A stretch of 10,646 bases of DNA from Pseudomonadota bacterium (GTDB taxonomy: Bacteria > Pseudomonadota > Alphaproteobacteria > Micropepsales > Micropepsaceae). Below are positions 1 to 7,564 of this stretch, piece after piece. A program made the translations under genes and the position numbers. How positions within the stretch are numbered: the stretch's first letter is position 1; every line of letters begins with the position of its first letter. Location: positions 1-10,646 of the forward strand of contig JANYBR010000249.1 in the NCBI GenBank assembly GCA_025360685.1, read 5' to 3'. The notes beneath the pieces are model-generated. The model was not told the DNA's origin. It saw only the letters and a program-made list of their open reading frames with translations, and did not search any database.

Positions 1-909
1 GGCAAACGCCCCGATCTCGTCGCCATCGATTCCATCCAGACGATCTGGACATCCGCGCTCGAGGCGGCGCCCGGCACGATCGCGCAGGTTCGCACCGCAT
101 CGTTCGATCTGGTGCGCTACGCCAAGTCATCGGGCGCCGCCGTGCTGCTGGTCGGCCATGTCACCAAAGAGGGCCAGATCGCCGGTCCCAAGGCGGTCGA
201 GCACCTCGTCGATGCCGTGCTCTATTTCGAAGGCGAGCGCGGCCATCATTTCCGCGTCCTGCGCGCGGTAAAGAACCGCTTCGGTCCAACCGACGAAATC
301 GGCGTGTTCGAGATGACCGGCAAGGGTCTCGCCGAAGTTGCCAATCCGTCGGCGCTATTTCTCGGTGACCGCAACAATGTCTCGCCCGGCACGGCGGTGT
401 TTGCCGGTCTCGAAGGCACTCGCCCGCTGCTTGTCGAGATCCAGGCCCTGGTCGCAGCCGCCGGGTTCGGTACGCCACGGCGCGCGGTGGTCGGCTGGGA
501 CACGGGCCGGCTGGCCATGATCCTCGCCGTGCTGGATGCGCGCGGCGGACTTGGTATCAGCGCCTCCGATGTCTATCTGAATGTGGCGGGCGGATTGAAG
601 GTCGGCGAACCGGCCGCCGATCTGGCCGCAGCGGCGGCGCTCGTATCGTCATTCGTCGGCCAGCCATTGCCCAAGGGAACCGTGTTCTTCGGCGAGATCA
701 GCCTCTCGGGCGATATCCGCCCCGCGCCACAGGCGGAGTTAAGGTTGAAAGAGGCAGCAAAGCTCGGATTTACGAGCGCCGTCGTGCCGACGGGCACCAA
801 AGCGGAAGGTGTTGCGATAGACTTGAAACCCATCCGGGACGTGGGCGAGCTGCTTTCGATCGCGGGGGCGGAACAGCGTTCGCCGCGCCGTGGTAGAATG
901 GAATCATGA
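1..909 (+). CDS. radA: DNA repair protein RadA (3' part; start lies outside the window)
   Basis: RadA is a RecA-like ATPase with a Lon-protease-like C-terminal domain. It is known as a helicase that promotes branch migration during homologous recombination and repair. The frame is open from base 1, so the zinc finger and Walker A motif lie upstream. The visible 302 residues begin in the Walker B region (DLVAIDSIQT, local residues 5-14). They continue through GHVTKEGQIAGPK and the RadA signature KNRFG (local residues 91-95), where RadA differs from RecA. The rest is the Lon-like domain, with the block from LPKGTVFFGEISLSGDIRP to the end conserved. A GTG at 112 is an internal valine, not the start. 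The TGA overlaps the cvpA ATG (ATGA, 906-909), implying translational coupling. Family assignment is very secure; only the N-terminal part is unseen. Confidence 0.97.
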   Translation, partial: GKRPDLVAIDSIQTIWTSALEAAPGTIAQVRTASFDLVRYAKSSGAAVLLVGHVTKEGQIAGPKAVEHLVDAVLYFEGERGHHFRVLRAVKNRFGPTDEIGVFEMTGKGLAEVANPSALFLGDRNNVSPGTAVFAGLEGTRPLLVEIQALVAAAGFGTPRRAVVGWDTGRLAMILAVLDARGGLGISASDVYLNVAGGLKVGEPAADLAAAAALVSSFVGQPLPKGTVFFGEISLSGDIRPAPQAELRLKEAAKLGFTSAVVPTGTKAEGVAIDLKPIRDVGELLSIAGAEQRSPRRGRMES

Positions 910-1571
910 GTCTGGCCTTTTCGTTCTTCGACATGCTGGTGGTCCTGGTCGTGGTCGGTTCCGCCGCCTACGCGACGTGGAAGGGCTTTGTCGACGAAAC
1001 CCTGTCGATTTTCGCCTGGGCGGCAGCGGCGTTCGGTTCGCTCTACTTCGGACCGTGGGTGGTCGCGCTCATGCGCACAATGTTCTCGACTGGCTGGATC
1101 GCCATGCTCGCCGGCTACGCCGTCGTGTTCGTGGTCGTGCTCATTCCGCTCTCTTTCGCCAGCCATCGTTTCGCGCAGGGCGTGAAGAGCTCTTCGGTCG
1201 GTCCGATCGACCGCGTGCTGGGAACGACTTTCGGGATCGTGCGGGGACTGGCGATTCTCGGCATTGCCTATCTCGTGTTCACCGCGTTCGTGCCGATCCG
1301 CTCGCAACCCCACTGGCTGACCACCGCGCGGACCTTGCCGCTCATCCGGGGCTCCAGCGAGGTGCTCCTGTCGGTGCTGCCGTCTCACATGCGGCAGACG
1401 GCGGAACCGGATGCGCCGGTGCTGGAGAAAGCGCAGGACACGCCCAGCCCGGTGCCCGAAGTCCGTCCCAAACCGGGAAAACATGTCAAAAAGGGCTATG
1501 GCGTTGGCGACCGCCGCGCGCTAGACAGACTTTTCGAGGCGACAGGCAACGGCGGTAGCGGCAAGCCATGA
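906..1571 (+). CDS. cvpA: CvpA family inner-membrane protein
   Basis: A 221-residue CvpA (colicin V production) family membrane protein. Family members are needed for colicin V export in E. coli and affect envelope stress tolerance, but the molecular activity is not settled. Hydrophobic segments are visible near residues 7-24, 32-50, 65-83 and 104-126. The family motif VGPIDRVLGTTFGIVRG spans about 98-114, just before the last helix. The last 60 or so residues are a polar, Pro/Lys-rich tail, probably cytoplasmic, that looks disordered. The start overlaps the radA stop and the stop overlaps the purF start, both as ATGA, so the three genes are almost certainly cotranscribed and translationally coupled. 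No strong Shine-Dalgarno is seen, which fits coupling. Family call is secure from sequence and position before purF. Confidence 0.93.
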   Translation: MSLAFSFFDMLVVLVVVGSAAYATWKGFVDETLSIFAWAAAAFGSLYFGPWVVALMRTMFSTGWIAMLAGYAVVFVVVLIPLSFASHRFAQGVKSSSVGPIDRVLGTTFGIVRGLAILGIAYLVFTAFVPIRSQPHWLTTARTLPLIRGSSEVLLSVLPSHMRQTAEPDAPVLEKAQDTPSPVPEVRPKPGKHVKKGYGVGDRRALDRLFEATGNGGSGKP

Positions 1572-3037
1572 CCGGCCTTCCAAAGGATGAGGATTTTCAT
1601 GGGGATACGCTGCACGAGGAGTGCGGCGTGTTTGGCGTGTTCGGCCACCCCGACTCGGGTGCGCTGACCGTGCTCGGCCTGCATGCACTCCAGCATCGCG
1701 GACAGGAAGCCGCAGGCATCGTCACCTATGACGAGGGTCATTTCACGGCGGAGCGCCATGCCGGCCTGGTCGGCGATGTGTTTGCCGGCAAGAACAGCGC
1801 CCGCGCCCTCAATCTGAAGGGCTCCTACGCCATCGGCCACAATCGCTATTCGACGGCGGGCGGCACGGCACCACGCAACATCCAGCCGATGTTCGCCGAC
1901 CTGACCGGCGGCGGCATTGCACTGGCGCACAACGGCAATCTCACCAATGCGCGGCTGTTGCGTTCGGAACTGGTCGGCGAGGGGCGCATCTTCCAGTCGA
2001 CATCGGACACCGAGGTCATCATTCATCTGGCTGCGCGCAGCAAGTACCGGCCCATCGTCGACAAGCTGATCGATGCGCTGAAGCAGGTCGAGGGCGCTTA
2101 TTCGCTCGTCGCTCTCACCTCCAAGAAACTGATCGGCGTGCGCGATCCGTGGGGCGTGCGCCCGCTCGTGCTCGGCAAGCTGGACGGCGCACACTTCCTT
2201 GCTTCGGAGACCTGTGCGCTCGACATCATCGGCGCGGAGTTCGTGCGCGACATCGAGCCGGGCGAGCTGATCGTCATCACCAAGGACGGCATTGAGAGCT
2301 ATCATCCCTTCACCAAGCAACCGCATCGCTTCTGCGTCTTCGAATACATCTACTTCTCCCGCCCGGACTCGGTGGTCGAGGGGCGCAACGTCTACGAGCA
2401 GCGCAAGCGCACCGGGGTGGAACTGGCCAAGGAAGCGCCCGCCGACGCCGACATGGTGATACCGGTGCCGGACTCCTCTAATCCAGCCGCGCTCGGCTAT
2501 GCCAATCAGGCGGGGCTGCCGTTCGAACTCGGCATCATCCGCAATCACTATGTCGGGCGCACCTTCATCGAGCCGACCGACGGCATCCGCAATTTCGGCG
2601 TGCGCAGGAAGCACAATCCCAATCGCGCCACGATCGCCGGCAAGCGCGTCGTGCTGATCGACGATTCGATCGTGCGCGGCACGACCTCCAAGAAGATCGT
2701 GCAAATGGTACGCGATGCCGGCGCGGCGGAAGTTCACTACCGCGTCGCCAGTCCACCGATGGCGCATTCGTGTTTCTACGGCGTCGACACGCCCAACACC
2801 GACGACCTGTTGGCGCACAAGTCCGATGTCGAGAGCATGCGCCGGATGATCGGCGCGGACAGTCTTGCCTTCATCTCGATGGACGGACTTTATCGCGCCA
2901 TGGGCGTCGGAAAACGCAACGCGGACGAACCGCAATTCTGCGACGCCTGCTTGTCGGGCCAGTATCCGATCGAGCTGACCGATCTCACGGGCGGGACAAA
3001 GGACGTCCAGCTCTCGCTCCTCGCCGACGTAGCGTGA
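1568..3037 (+). CDS. purF: Amidophosphoribosyltransferase (glutamine PRPP amidotransferase)
   Basis: PurF makes 5-phosphoribosylamine from PRPP and glutamine, the first committed step of de novo purine synthesis, in the cytoplasm. The protein has 489 residues. The N-terminal nucleophile is Cys19 in EECGVFGVFG, so an 18-residue propeptide must be removed. Glutaminase-domain motifs include GHNRYSTAG (around 90-98) and HNGN (121-124). The phosphoribosyltransferase domain carries the PRPP loop VVLIDDSIVRGTTS starting at residue 361. Four cysteines, C256, C402, C458 and C461 (CDAC), match the [4Fe-4S] ligands of the Bacillus-type enzyme; with the propeptide, this marks the iron-sulfur class rather than the E. 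coli class. The start overlaps the cvpA stop by ATGA and an SDR gene follows after 4 nt. Assignment is very secure. Confidence 0.98.
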   Translation: MTGLPKDEDFHGDTLHEECGVFGVFGHPDSGALTVLGLHALQHRGQEAAGIVTYDEGHFTAERHAGLVGDVFAGKNSARALNLKGSYAIGHNRYSTAGGTAPRNIQPMFADLTGGGIALAHNGNLTNARLLRSELVGEGRIFQSTSDTEVIIHLAARSKYRPIVDKLIDALKQVEGAYSLVALTSKKLIGVRDPWGVRPLVLGKLDGAHFLASETCALDIIGAEFVRDIEPGELIVITKDGIESYHPFTKQPHRFCVFEYIYFSRPDSVVEGRNVYEQRKRTGVELAKEAPADADMVIPVPDSSNPAALGYANQAGLPFELGIIRNHYVGRTFIEPTDGIRNFGVRRKHNPNRATIAGKRVVLIDDSIVRGTTSKKIVQMVRDAGAAEVHYRVASPPMAHSCFYGVDTPNTDDLLAHKSDVESMRRMIGADSLAFISMDGLYRAMGVGKRNADEPQFCDACLSGQYPIELTDLTGGTKDVQLSLLADVA

Positions 3038-3041
3038 TCGC

Positions 3042-3755
3042 ATGTCCAAGCCACTCGAAGGGCGCGTCGCGCTCGTAACCGGCGCGTCGCGCGGCATCGG
3101 CCGGGCAGCGGCGATCGGACTCGCAGCGGCCGGCGCGCACGTCATTCTCGTCGCGCGCACCGTCGGCGGCCTGGAAGAAGCTGATGATGACGTAAAGCGC
3201 GCCGGCGGCAGCGCCACGCTCGTGCCGCTCGACATTCGAGACTTCGAGGCACTGGACCGGCTCGGCCGTTCGATCTTCGAACGCTGGGGCAGGCTCGACG
3301 CCTTTCTCGGCAACGCCGGATCGCTCGGCGTCCTGACGCCGCTCAGCCATCTCGATCCCAAAGTCTTCCAGGAACTCATCGAGGTAAACGTCACCGCGAA
3401 TTGGCGCCTGATCCGTTCGCTCGATCCGCTGCTGCGCCAGTCCGCTGCCGGCCGCGTGCTGTTCGTCACCTCAGGCGCCGCGCGCGTGTTCACGCCCTTC
3501 TGGGGCGGTTACGGCATGGCCAAGGCGGCGCTCGAGTCGCTGGCGCTGACCTACGCCGCCGAGTGCGCCACGACCAATGTGAAGGTCAACCTCCTCAGTC
3601 CCGGCGCAGTGCGCACCGCCATGCGCGCCAGGGCGATGCCGGGCGAGGACCCGCAGAGCCTGCCGCCGCCGGACGCGCTGGCGCCGCTGATCGTTGACCT
3701 GCTGTCGGCGTCGAACTCAAAGAACGGCGAGCTGGTGAAGTTCAAGGCGGCCTAA
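3042..3755 (+). CDS. Short-chain dehydrogenase/reductase (SDR), classical type
   Basis: A 237-residue NAD(P)-dependent oxidoreductase of the classical SDR family. The Rossmann motif TGASRGIG covers residues 13-20, NAG is at 91-93, and the catalytic residues are Ser144, Tyr157 and Lys161 (YGMAK) with the usual 13-residue Ser-Tyr spacing. All catalytic positions are intact, so it should be active. Arg17 in the glycine motif suggests, without proving, NADP(H) preference. The substrate cannot be read from the sequence. It starts 4 nt after the purF stop with no clear Shine-Dalgarno, so it is probably the last gene of the radA-cvpA-purF unit. An SDR directly after purF recurs in alphaproteobacteria, but I know of no established role in purine synthesis. 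It is followed by a palindrome in the convergent spacer that may end transcription. Confidence 0.9.
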   Translation: MSKPLEGRVALVTGASRGIGRAAAIGLAAAGAHVILVARTVGGLEEADDDVKRAGGSATLVPLDIRDFEALDRLGRSIFERWGRLDAFLGNAGSLGVLTPLSHLDPKVFQELIEVNVTANWRLIRSLDPLLRQSAAGRVLFVTSGAARVFTPFWGGYGMAKAALESLALTYAAECATTNVKVNLLSPGAVRTAMRARAMPGEDPQSLPPPDALAPLIVDLLSASNSKNGELVKFKAA

Positions 3756-3769
3756 TCCACTACAAAATG

Positions 3770-3799
3770 CGTCATCGCCCGCTTCAGGCGGGCGACCCA
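3770..3799 (+). repeat. REP-like palindrome, family 1, copy A; possible terminator of the purF unit
   Basis: An 8-bp perfect stem (3775-3782 with 3788-3795) and a 5-nt loop lies 14 nt after the SDR stop codon, followed by ACCCAATTTTCTT. It could act as a weak intrinsic terminator for the + strand unit. Its outer sequence (CGTCATCGCCC at the left, GGGCGACCCA at the right) recurs inverted at 3822-3856, which points to a dispersed repeat rather than a dedicated terminator. Confidence 0.6.
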
Positions 3800-3821
3800 A
3801 TTTTCTTCCTGCGCGGTTAGA

Positions 3822-3856
3822 TGGGTCACCCGGACGCCGCGCGCCGGGTGATGACG
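3822..3856 (-). repeat. REP-like palindrome, family 1, copy B (inverted relative to copy A)
   Basis: Read on the - strand this unit begins CGTCATCACCC and ends GGGTGACCCA. It matches the ends of copy A at 10 of 11 and 9 of 10 positions, with a different and longer middle. The perfect 8-bp stem is 3826-3833 with 3844-3851. It sits 3 nt beyond the stop codon of the crotonase gene, so it may also form at the 3' end of that transcript, although no U-rich tract follows. Confidence 0.6.
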
Positions 3857-3859
3857 AAC

Positions 3860-4684
3860 TTATTTTAGCGTTTGCGACGGCGCGGTGATGCGCTGCGCTT
3901 CATAGGCGCGCATGCGGTCGATCGCCGGCTCGCCGATGCACAGCTGCATGAACAGGTTGCGCTCCAGCGCCAGGCCTTCCACGAGCGGGGTTGCGGCCGC
4001 GCTGCGCACCAGCCGCTTGATATGGCGCACCGACTCCGGGGTGTGCGTGGCCAGCCGCCTTGCGATTTCCAGCGCGCGGTCGAGTGCCTTGCCCTTCACG
4101 CATTCCTGCACGAAGCCCTTCTGTGCCGCCTGCACCGGATTGAGCGTCTCGCCCATCAGGATGTGCAGCAGCGCGTTCGGCGTGCCGATGGCGCGCGGCA
4201 GGCGCTGCGTGCCGCCGCCTCCCGGCAGGATTCCGATGTTGATCTCGGGCAGTCCGATCTGAAAGTCGCCTTCCTGCGCGATGCGGATGTCGCAGGCCAG
4301 CGTGAATTCGAAGCCGCCGCCCATCGCCGAACCCGAGATTGCCGCAATTACCGGCTTGTCCATCGTCTCGGCCAGGGTCATCGCCTTGTCGAAACTGCCG
4401 GGTTGGTAGGGCGTGTTCTCCGCCCACTCGCGGCCGGTTTTTGCAAGCGTTTCACCGAGCTTGACCAGTTCTGCGACCGAATAGTGGCGCACGAAATAGC
4501 CCGGCGCGCCGCCGGTCACGACCACCACGCGCACCTTGCCGTCCGCGGCAAGCACGGTCAGCGTCTCGAACAGCGCATCGCTCATCTCCGGATCGAAGAA
4601 GATGCGTTTCTCGCTGCCCAGAGTGACGACGGCGATGCCGCCCTCGATGCGTGTACTCAGGACGTCCGGGTTCGGCATATTCAT
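3860..4684 (-). CDS. Enoyl-CoA hydratase/isomerase family protein (divergent crotonase)
   Basis: A 274-residue crotonase-fold protein, probably acting on an acyl-CoA thioester. Hydratase-type features are present: GGGFEF with Glu126, GLPEINIGILPGGGGTQR with Glu147, and the following LPRAIG. Glu126 and Glu147 align with the two catalytic glutamates of classical enoyl-CoA hydratase. The first oxyanion-hole segment is atypical: where AFxAGADIxEM is usual, this protein has YFVRHYSVAEL (63-73). Substrate and exact reaction are therefore uncertain. The frame extends to an ATG at 4711, but that codon lies inside the 4706-4735 hairpin. A GAGGGAG motif at 4688-4694 favours the ATG at 4684, or the next one at 4678. 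It is the last gene of the - strand series, after der. Family call is firm; specific function is not. Confidence 0.88.
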   Translation of the reverse strand: MNMPNPDVLSTRIEGGIAVVTLGSEKRIFFDPEMSDALFETLTVLAADGKVRVVVVTGGAPGYFVRHYSVAELVKLGETLAKTGREWAENTPYQPGSFDKAMTLAETMDKPVIAAISGSAMGGGFEFTLACDIRIAQEGDFQIGLPEINIGILPGGGGTQRLPRAIGTPNALLHILMGETLNPVQAAQKGFVQECVKGKALDRALEIARRLATHTPESVRHIKRLVRSAAATPLVEGLALERNLFMQLCIGEPAIDRMRAYEAQRITAPSQTLK

Positions 4685-4705
4685 TTTCTCCCTCACAAAT
4701 ACATC

Positions 4706-4735
4706 TGTCATGGCCCGGGAATCCGGGCCATGACA
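4706..4735. repeat. Perfect 13-bp inverted repeat in the der-crotonase spacer (family 2 REP-like unit)
   Basis: Arms 4706-4718 and 4723-4735 are exact reverse complements around a GAAT loop. The arm contains TGTCATGGCCC, the same box found at 9604 and, in part, at 10243. The hairpin lies 26 nt beyond the der stop codon and 21 nt before the preferred crotonase start. It could protect or attenuate the transcript. No U-run follows in the direction of transcription, so I do not call it a terminator. Confidence 0.75.
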
Positions 4736-4761
4736 ATCTTAGTTGCTTGAACCGAACGAAC

Positions 4762-6141
4762 TTATCGCTCCACGTATGGGTTCTTCCCCGTCCGCAGCAG
4801 GAAGCGTATCGGCGTTCCGGCGAGTTCGAAAGTCTCGCGCAGGCCGTTTGTCAGGTAGCGCAGATAGTCCGCGGGCAGGGACTTCAGCTGGTTGCCGAAC
4901 AGCGCGAAGGTCGGCGGCCGCGCCTTTACCTGTGTCATGTAGCGCACGCGTATACTGCGCCCGCTGACCGCCGGCGGGGCGTGCCGCTCGAGTGCGTTCT
5001 CGAGAAAGCGGTTCAGCGCCGACGTGCTGACGCGCTTGTTCCAGGCCGCGCAGGCTGCCATCACCGCCGGCACAATGCGGTCGATGCCCTCGCCGGTCTG
5101 CGCGGAAATCGCCACCAGAGGTGCGCCGACGAGCTGGGGCAGCGACTTGTCGAGCCTTTCGCGCATGTCCTTGATCATGCCGGGCCGGTTCTCGACCAGA
5201 TCGAACTTGTTGGCGACGAACACCACCGCCCGGCCCTCATTGGCGATGAGATCGGCGATCGTCAGGTCCTGCTTTTCGAACGCCTGAGTCGCATCGAGCA
5301 TGACGATGACGCAATCGGCGAACCGGATCGCGTCCAGCGTGTTGCCGACCGACATTTCCTCCAGCGCGTGTCCGGCAGCACGGGCCTTGCGCCTGAGGCC
5401 CGCCGTGTCGTGCAGCAGGAAATTGTGTCCGCCCGCCGACCATGGCGCCGCGATCGTATCGCGCGTGATGCCGGCTTCCGGCCCGGTCAGGGTGCGCTCC
5501 TCGCCGAGCAACAGATTGAACAGGCTCGACTTGCCGACGTTCGGGCGCCCGACGATGGCCAGATGGATCGGCCGGTCTTCGAACTTTTCTTCAGTCTCTT
5601 CCACGGGTACTGCGTCTTCTTCGTCCTCGCTCGCCTCTGTCTTCGTCGCCGGATCGAAGGCTTCGAGCGCTTCCTGCAATTCGCCCAGTCCCAGAGAATG
5701 TTCCGCGGAGAGTGCGATCGCTTCGCCGAAGCCGAGCGCATAGCCGTCTGCAATACCTTGTTCGCCGGCCCGGCTCTCGCATTTGTTGGCGGTGAGAATG
5801 ACCGGCTTGCCGGAACGGCGCAGGGTCTGCGCGATAATCTGATCGCCCGCCGTCACGCCGGCGCGCGCGTCGAACAGGAAAAGGCAAACATCGGCGTCGG
5901 CGATGGCCGTCATGGTCTGCGCCGTCATGCGGCCGGCCATGCTGGCGGGCGTGTCCTCCTCGAAGCCGGCTGTGTCGATCACGCGGAAGACGAAGCCGCC
6001 CAGACTCGCGTCGGCCTCGCGCCGGTCGCGCGTCACGCCCGGCGTGTCGTGGACCAGCGCGAGCTTGCGGCCCACGAGCTTGTTGAACAGCGTCGACTTG
6101 CCGACATTGGGCCGGCCGACGATCGCGACGGTCAGAGGCAT
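4762..6141 (-). CDS. der: Ribosome biogenesis GTPase Der (EngA)
   Basis: Der is an essential GTPase with two tandem G domains and a C-terminal KH-like domain; it acts in 50S subunit maturation. The protein has 459 residues. G domain 1 opens with GRPNVGKST (9-17), then DTPG and NKCE. An acidic linker (SEDEED region) joins it to G domain 2, with GRPNVGKSS from residue 198, DTAGLR, NKFD and SAQTGEGI. The KH-like region ends in RVRYMTQVKARPPTFALFG and GTPIRFLLRTGKNPY. The frame stays open 81 codons upstream across the end of bamB, but the ATG at 6141 gives the canonical start MPLTVAIVGRPN. No clear Shine-Dalgarno precedes it. It lies 25 nt after bamB, as expected for cotranscription. Identity is very secure. 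Confidence 0.98.
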   Translation of the reverse strand: MPLTVAIVGRPNVGKSTLFNKLVGRKLALVHDTPGVTRDRREADASLGGFVFRVIDTAGFEEDTPASMAGRMTAQTMTAIADADVCLFLFDARAGVTAGDQIIAQTLRRSGKPVILTANKCESRAGEQGIADGYALGFGEAIALSAEHSLGLGELQEALEAFDPATKTEASEDEEDAVPVEETEEKFEDRPIHLAIVGRPNVGKSSLFNLLLGEERTLTGPEAGITRDTIAAPWSAGGHNFLLHDTAGLRRKARAAGHALEEMSVGNTLDAIRFADCVIVMLDATQAFEKQDLTIADLIANEGRAVVFVANKFDLVENRPGMIKDMRERLDKSLPQLVGAPLVAISAQTGEGIDRIVPAVMAACAAWNKRVSTSALNRFLENALERHAPPAVSGRSIRVRYMTQVKARPPTFALFGNQLKSLPADYLRYLTNGLRETFELAGTPIRFLLRTGKNPYVER

Positions 6142-6166
6142 TGCACGTTCATTTGCAGTCTGCGTT

Positions 6167-7564
6167 TCAGCGCAGCGCCACAAGCTCCGCATTGCTCGTG
6201 TACAGATACAAGGTGCCGTTGGCCACGACCGGCGCGATGTAGGTGCCCGCCGGGATCTCCATCTTGCCCAAGAGCACGCCGGTATAGGGCGAAATCGCCG
6301 CTGCGATACCGTTCGAGGACACGACCACGAGACGGTCGGACACGAGCACCGGTCCGGCCCATACGATCGGGCCGTTCTTGGCATCGGGATCGTTCCAGCG
6401 CTGCAGCTGATGGATCCATTTCACTTTGCCTTCCTTGCGCGTCAGGCAAATGATCTGCTCGTCCGTGGTCAGCACATAGACATAGTCGCCCGCGACCCAG
6501 GGAGTCTGGATGCCGCCGATGTCGCGCGACCACATCCGGTCGCCGCTGTTGATGTTGATCGCCGCCATGATGCCCGAATGGCTGATGGCGAAGACCATGT
6601 CGCGGTCGATGACCGGCCGGCCGGCGATGTCGTCCAGTTCCGACAGGGCGGTGGCGACGCCCGAATGGGTCAGCATGTCGTTCCAAGCGGGGCGTCCGTT
6701 CTGGACGCGGATGGCGTAGATTTCTCCGGACGAGTAGGGCACCAGAATAAATTCGCCGGCCACCGCGGCGCTGGTGCTTTCCAGGATGCCTGCGGATTCC
6801 GCAATTCCCTGGTGATCCCACAGCCGGCGGCCATCGTCCTGCGCCAGGGCGTAGAAATGGTTTTCCTGGGTCGAAACGAAGACGCGCCCGCCATTGGCCG
6901 CGGGCGCGTTGACGATCGGATCACCCAGCGACTGGGTCCACAATTTCTTGCCACTGCGCGCATCGAGCGCCACGACGTTGCCGAATCCGCTCGAGACGAA
7001 AATCTTACCGTCGTCATAGGCCACGCCGCCGCCGAAACCCTTGGATGGGTCGACGCTGTGGTCGGTACCGATCAGGCCAAAGAGATAGCTGTCGTCCGAA
7101 CCGCCCGGCGCGACGCTGGCGTCCCACAATGGATTGCCGCTCTGCGCATCGAAGGCAAAGACGTGCGACGCGGAATCCAGGACATAAATTCGCCCGTCCG
7201 CGACGATCGGCGGGGCGGTCAGCCGCGAACTCTTGTCCGACGCTTTGCCGGCATCCTGCGACCAGGCCTGGCGCAGCGGGCCGGGCGCCTCAAGATGGTA
7301 CATCGCGTTCGACGCATAGCCGCCCGGCTCGGGCCACTCGGTGTTGCGGTAGGGTGCCGGCAGAACCACATCGACGCTCTTCAGGGAGTCGTCGATGCGC
7401 AAAGTTTCGTCGATCGACATCACGGAAATGCGTTCGCCCCGCAGCTTGGATTTCTTTCCACCGCTGTCGAGCATGTTGGTCACGGTATCGAGCATGGTGC
7501 AGCTCGAAGCCAGGAATGCGGCCGCTATGACGATCGCGAGAGATTTTCTGGTGCGTGCGTTCAT
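6167..7564 (-). CDS. bamB: Outer membrane assembly lipoprotein BamB (PQQ-like beta-propeller)
   Basis: BamB is a periplasm-facing lipoprotein of the BAM complex, which inserts beta-barrel proteins into the outer membrane. The 465-residue protein starts with a basic N-region (MNARTRK), a hydrophobic stretch and LASSC, giving a probable lipidated Cys22; alanine at -3 is a weaker lipobox fit. The rest shows repeated PQQ-like propeller blades, for example GRIYVLDSASHVFAFDAQSG, VVALDARSGKKLW and YALAQDDGRRLWD, ending in GTLYLYTSNAELVALR. The open frame runs 104 codons further upstream inside the preceding gene; the ATG at 7564 is chosen because it gives the signal peptide and overlaps the upstream stop (ATGA, 7561-7564). 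No Shine-Dalgarno is seen, so translation is probably coupled. The YfgM-like/BamB/Der order matches known linkages of these genes. Confidence 0.93.
   Translation of the reverse strand: MNARTRKSLAIVIAAAFLASSCTMLDTVTNMLDSGGKKSKLRGERISVMSIDETLRIDDSLKSVDVVLPAPYRNTEWPEPGGYASNAMYHLEAPGPLRQAWSQDAGKASDKSSRLTAPPIVADGRIYVLDSASHVFAFDAQSGNPLWDASVAPGGSDDSYLFGLIGTDHSVDPSKGFGGGVAYDDGKIFVSSGFGNVVALDARSGKKLWTQSLGDPIVNAPAANGGRVFVSTQENHFYALAQDDGRRLWDHQGIAESAGILESTSAAVAGEFILVPYSSGEIYAIRVQNGRPAWNDMLTHSGVATALSELDDIAGRPVIDRDMVFAISHSGIMAAININSGDRMWSRDIGGIQTPWVAGDYVYVLTTDEQIICLTRKEGKVKWIHQLQRWNDPDAKNGPIVWAGPVLVSDRLVVVSSNGIAAAISPYTGVLLGKMEIPAGTYIAPVVANGTLYLYTSNAELVALR

Noticed and set aside
573..1484. A 303-codon - strand frame under radA and cvpA
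   Set aside because: It is antisense to two secure genes, Arg/His-rich in the manner of shadow frames, and shows no family resemblance.
6142..6384. An 81-codon N-terminal extension of der
   Set aside because: The extension lies inside bamB in another frame. The Der family begins immediately before GRPNVGKS, as given by the ATG at 6141.
4651..6453. A 600-codon + strand frame antisense to der
   Set aside because: It mirrors the der coding strand in GC-rich DNA and has no recognisable protein motif; der is unambiguous on the other strand. The same applies to the long + frame at 5903-7630.
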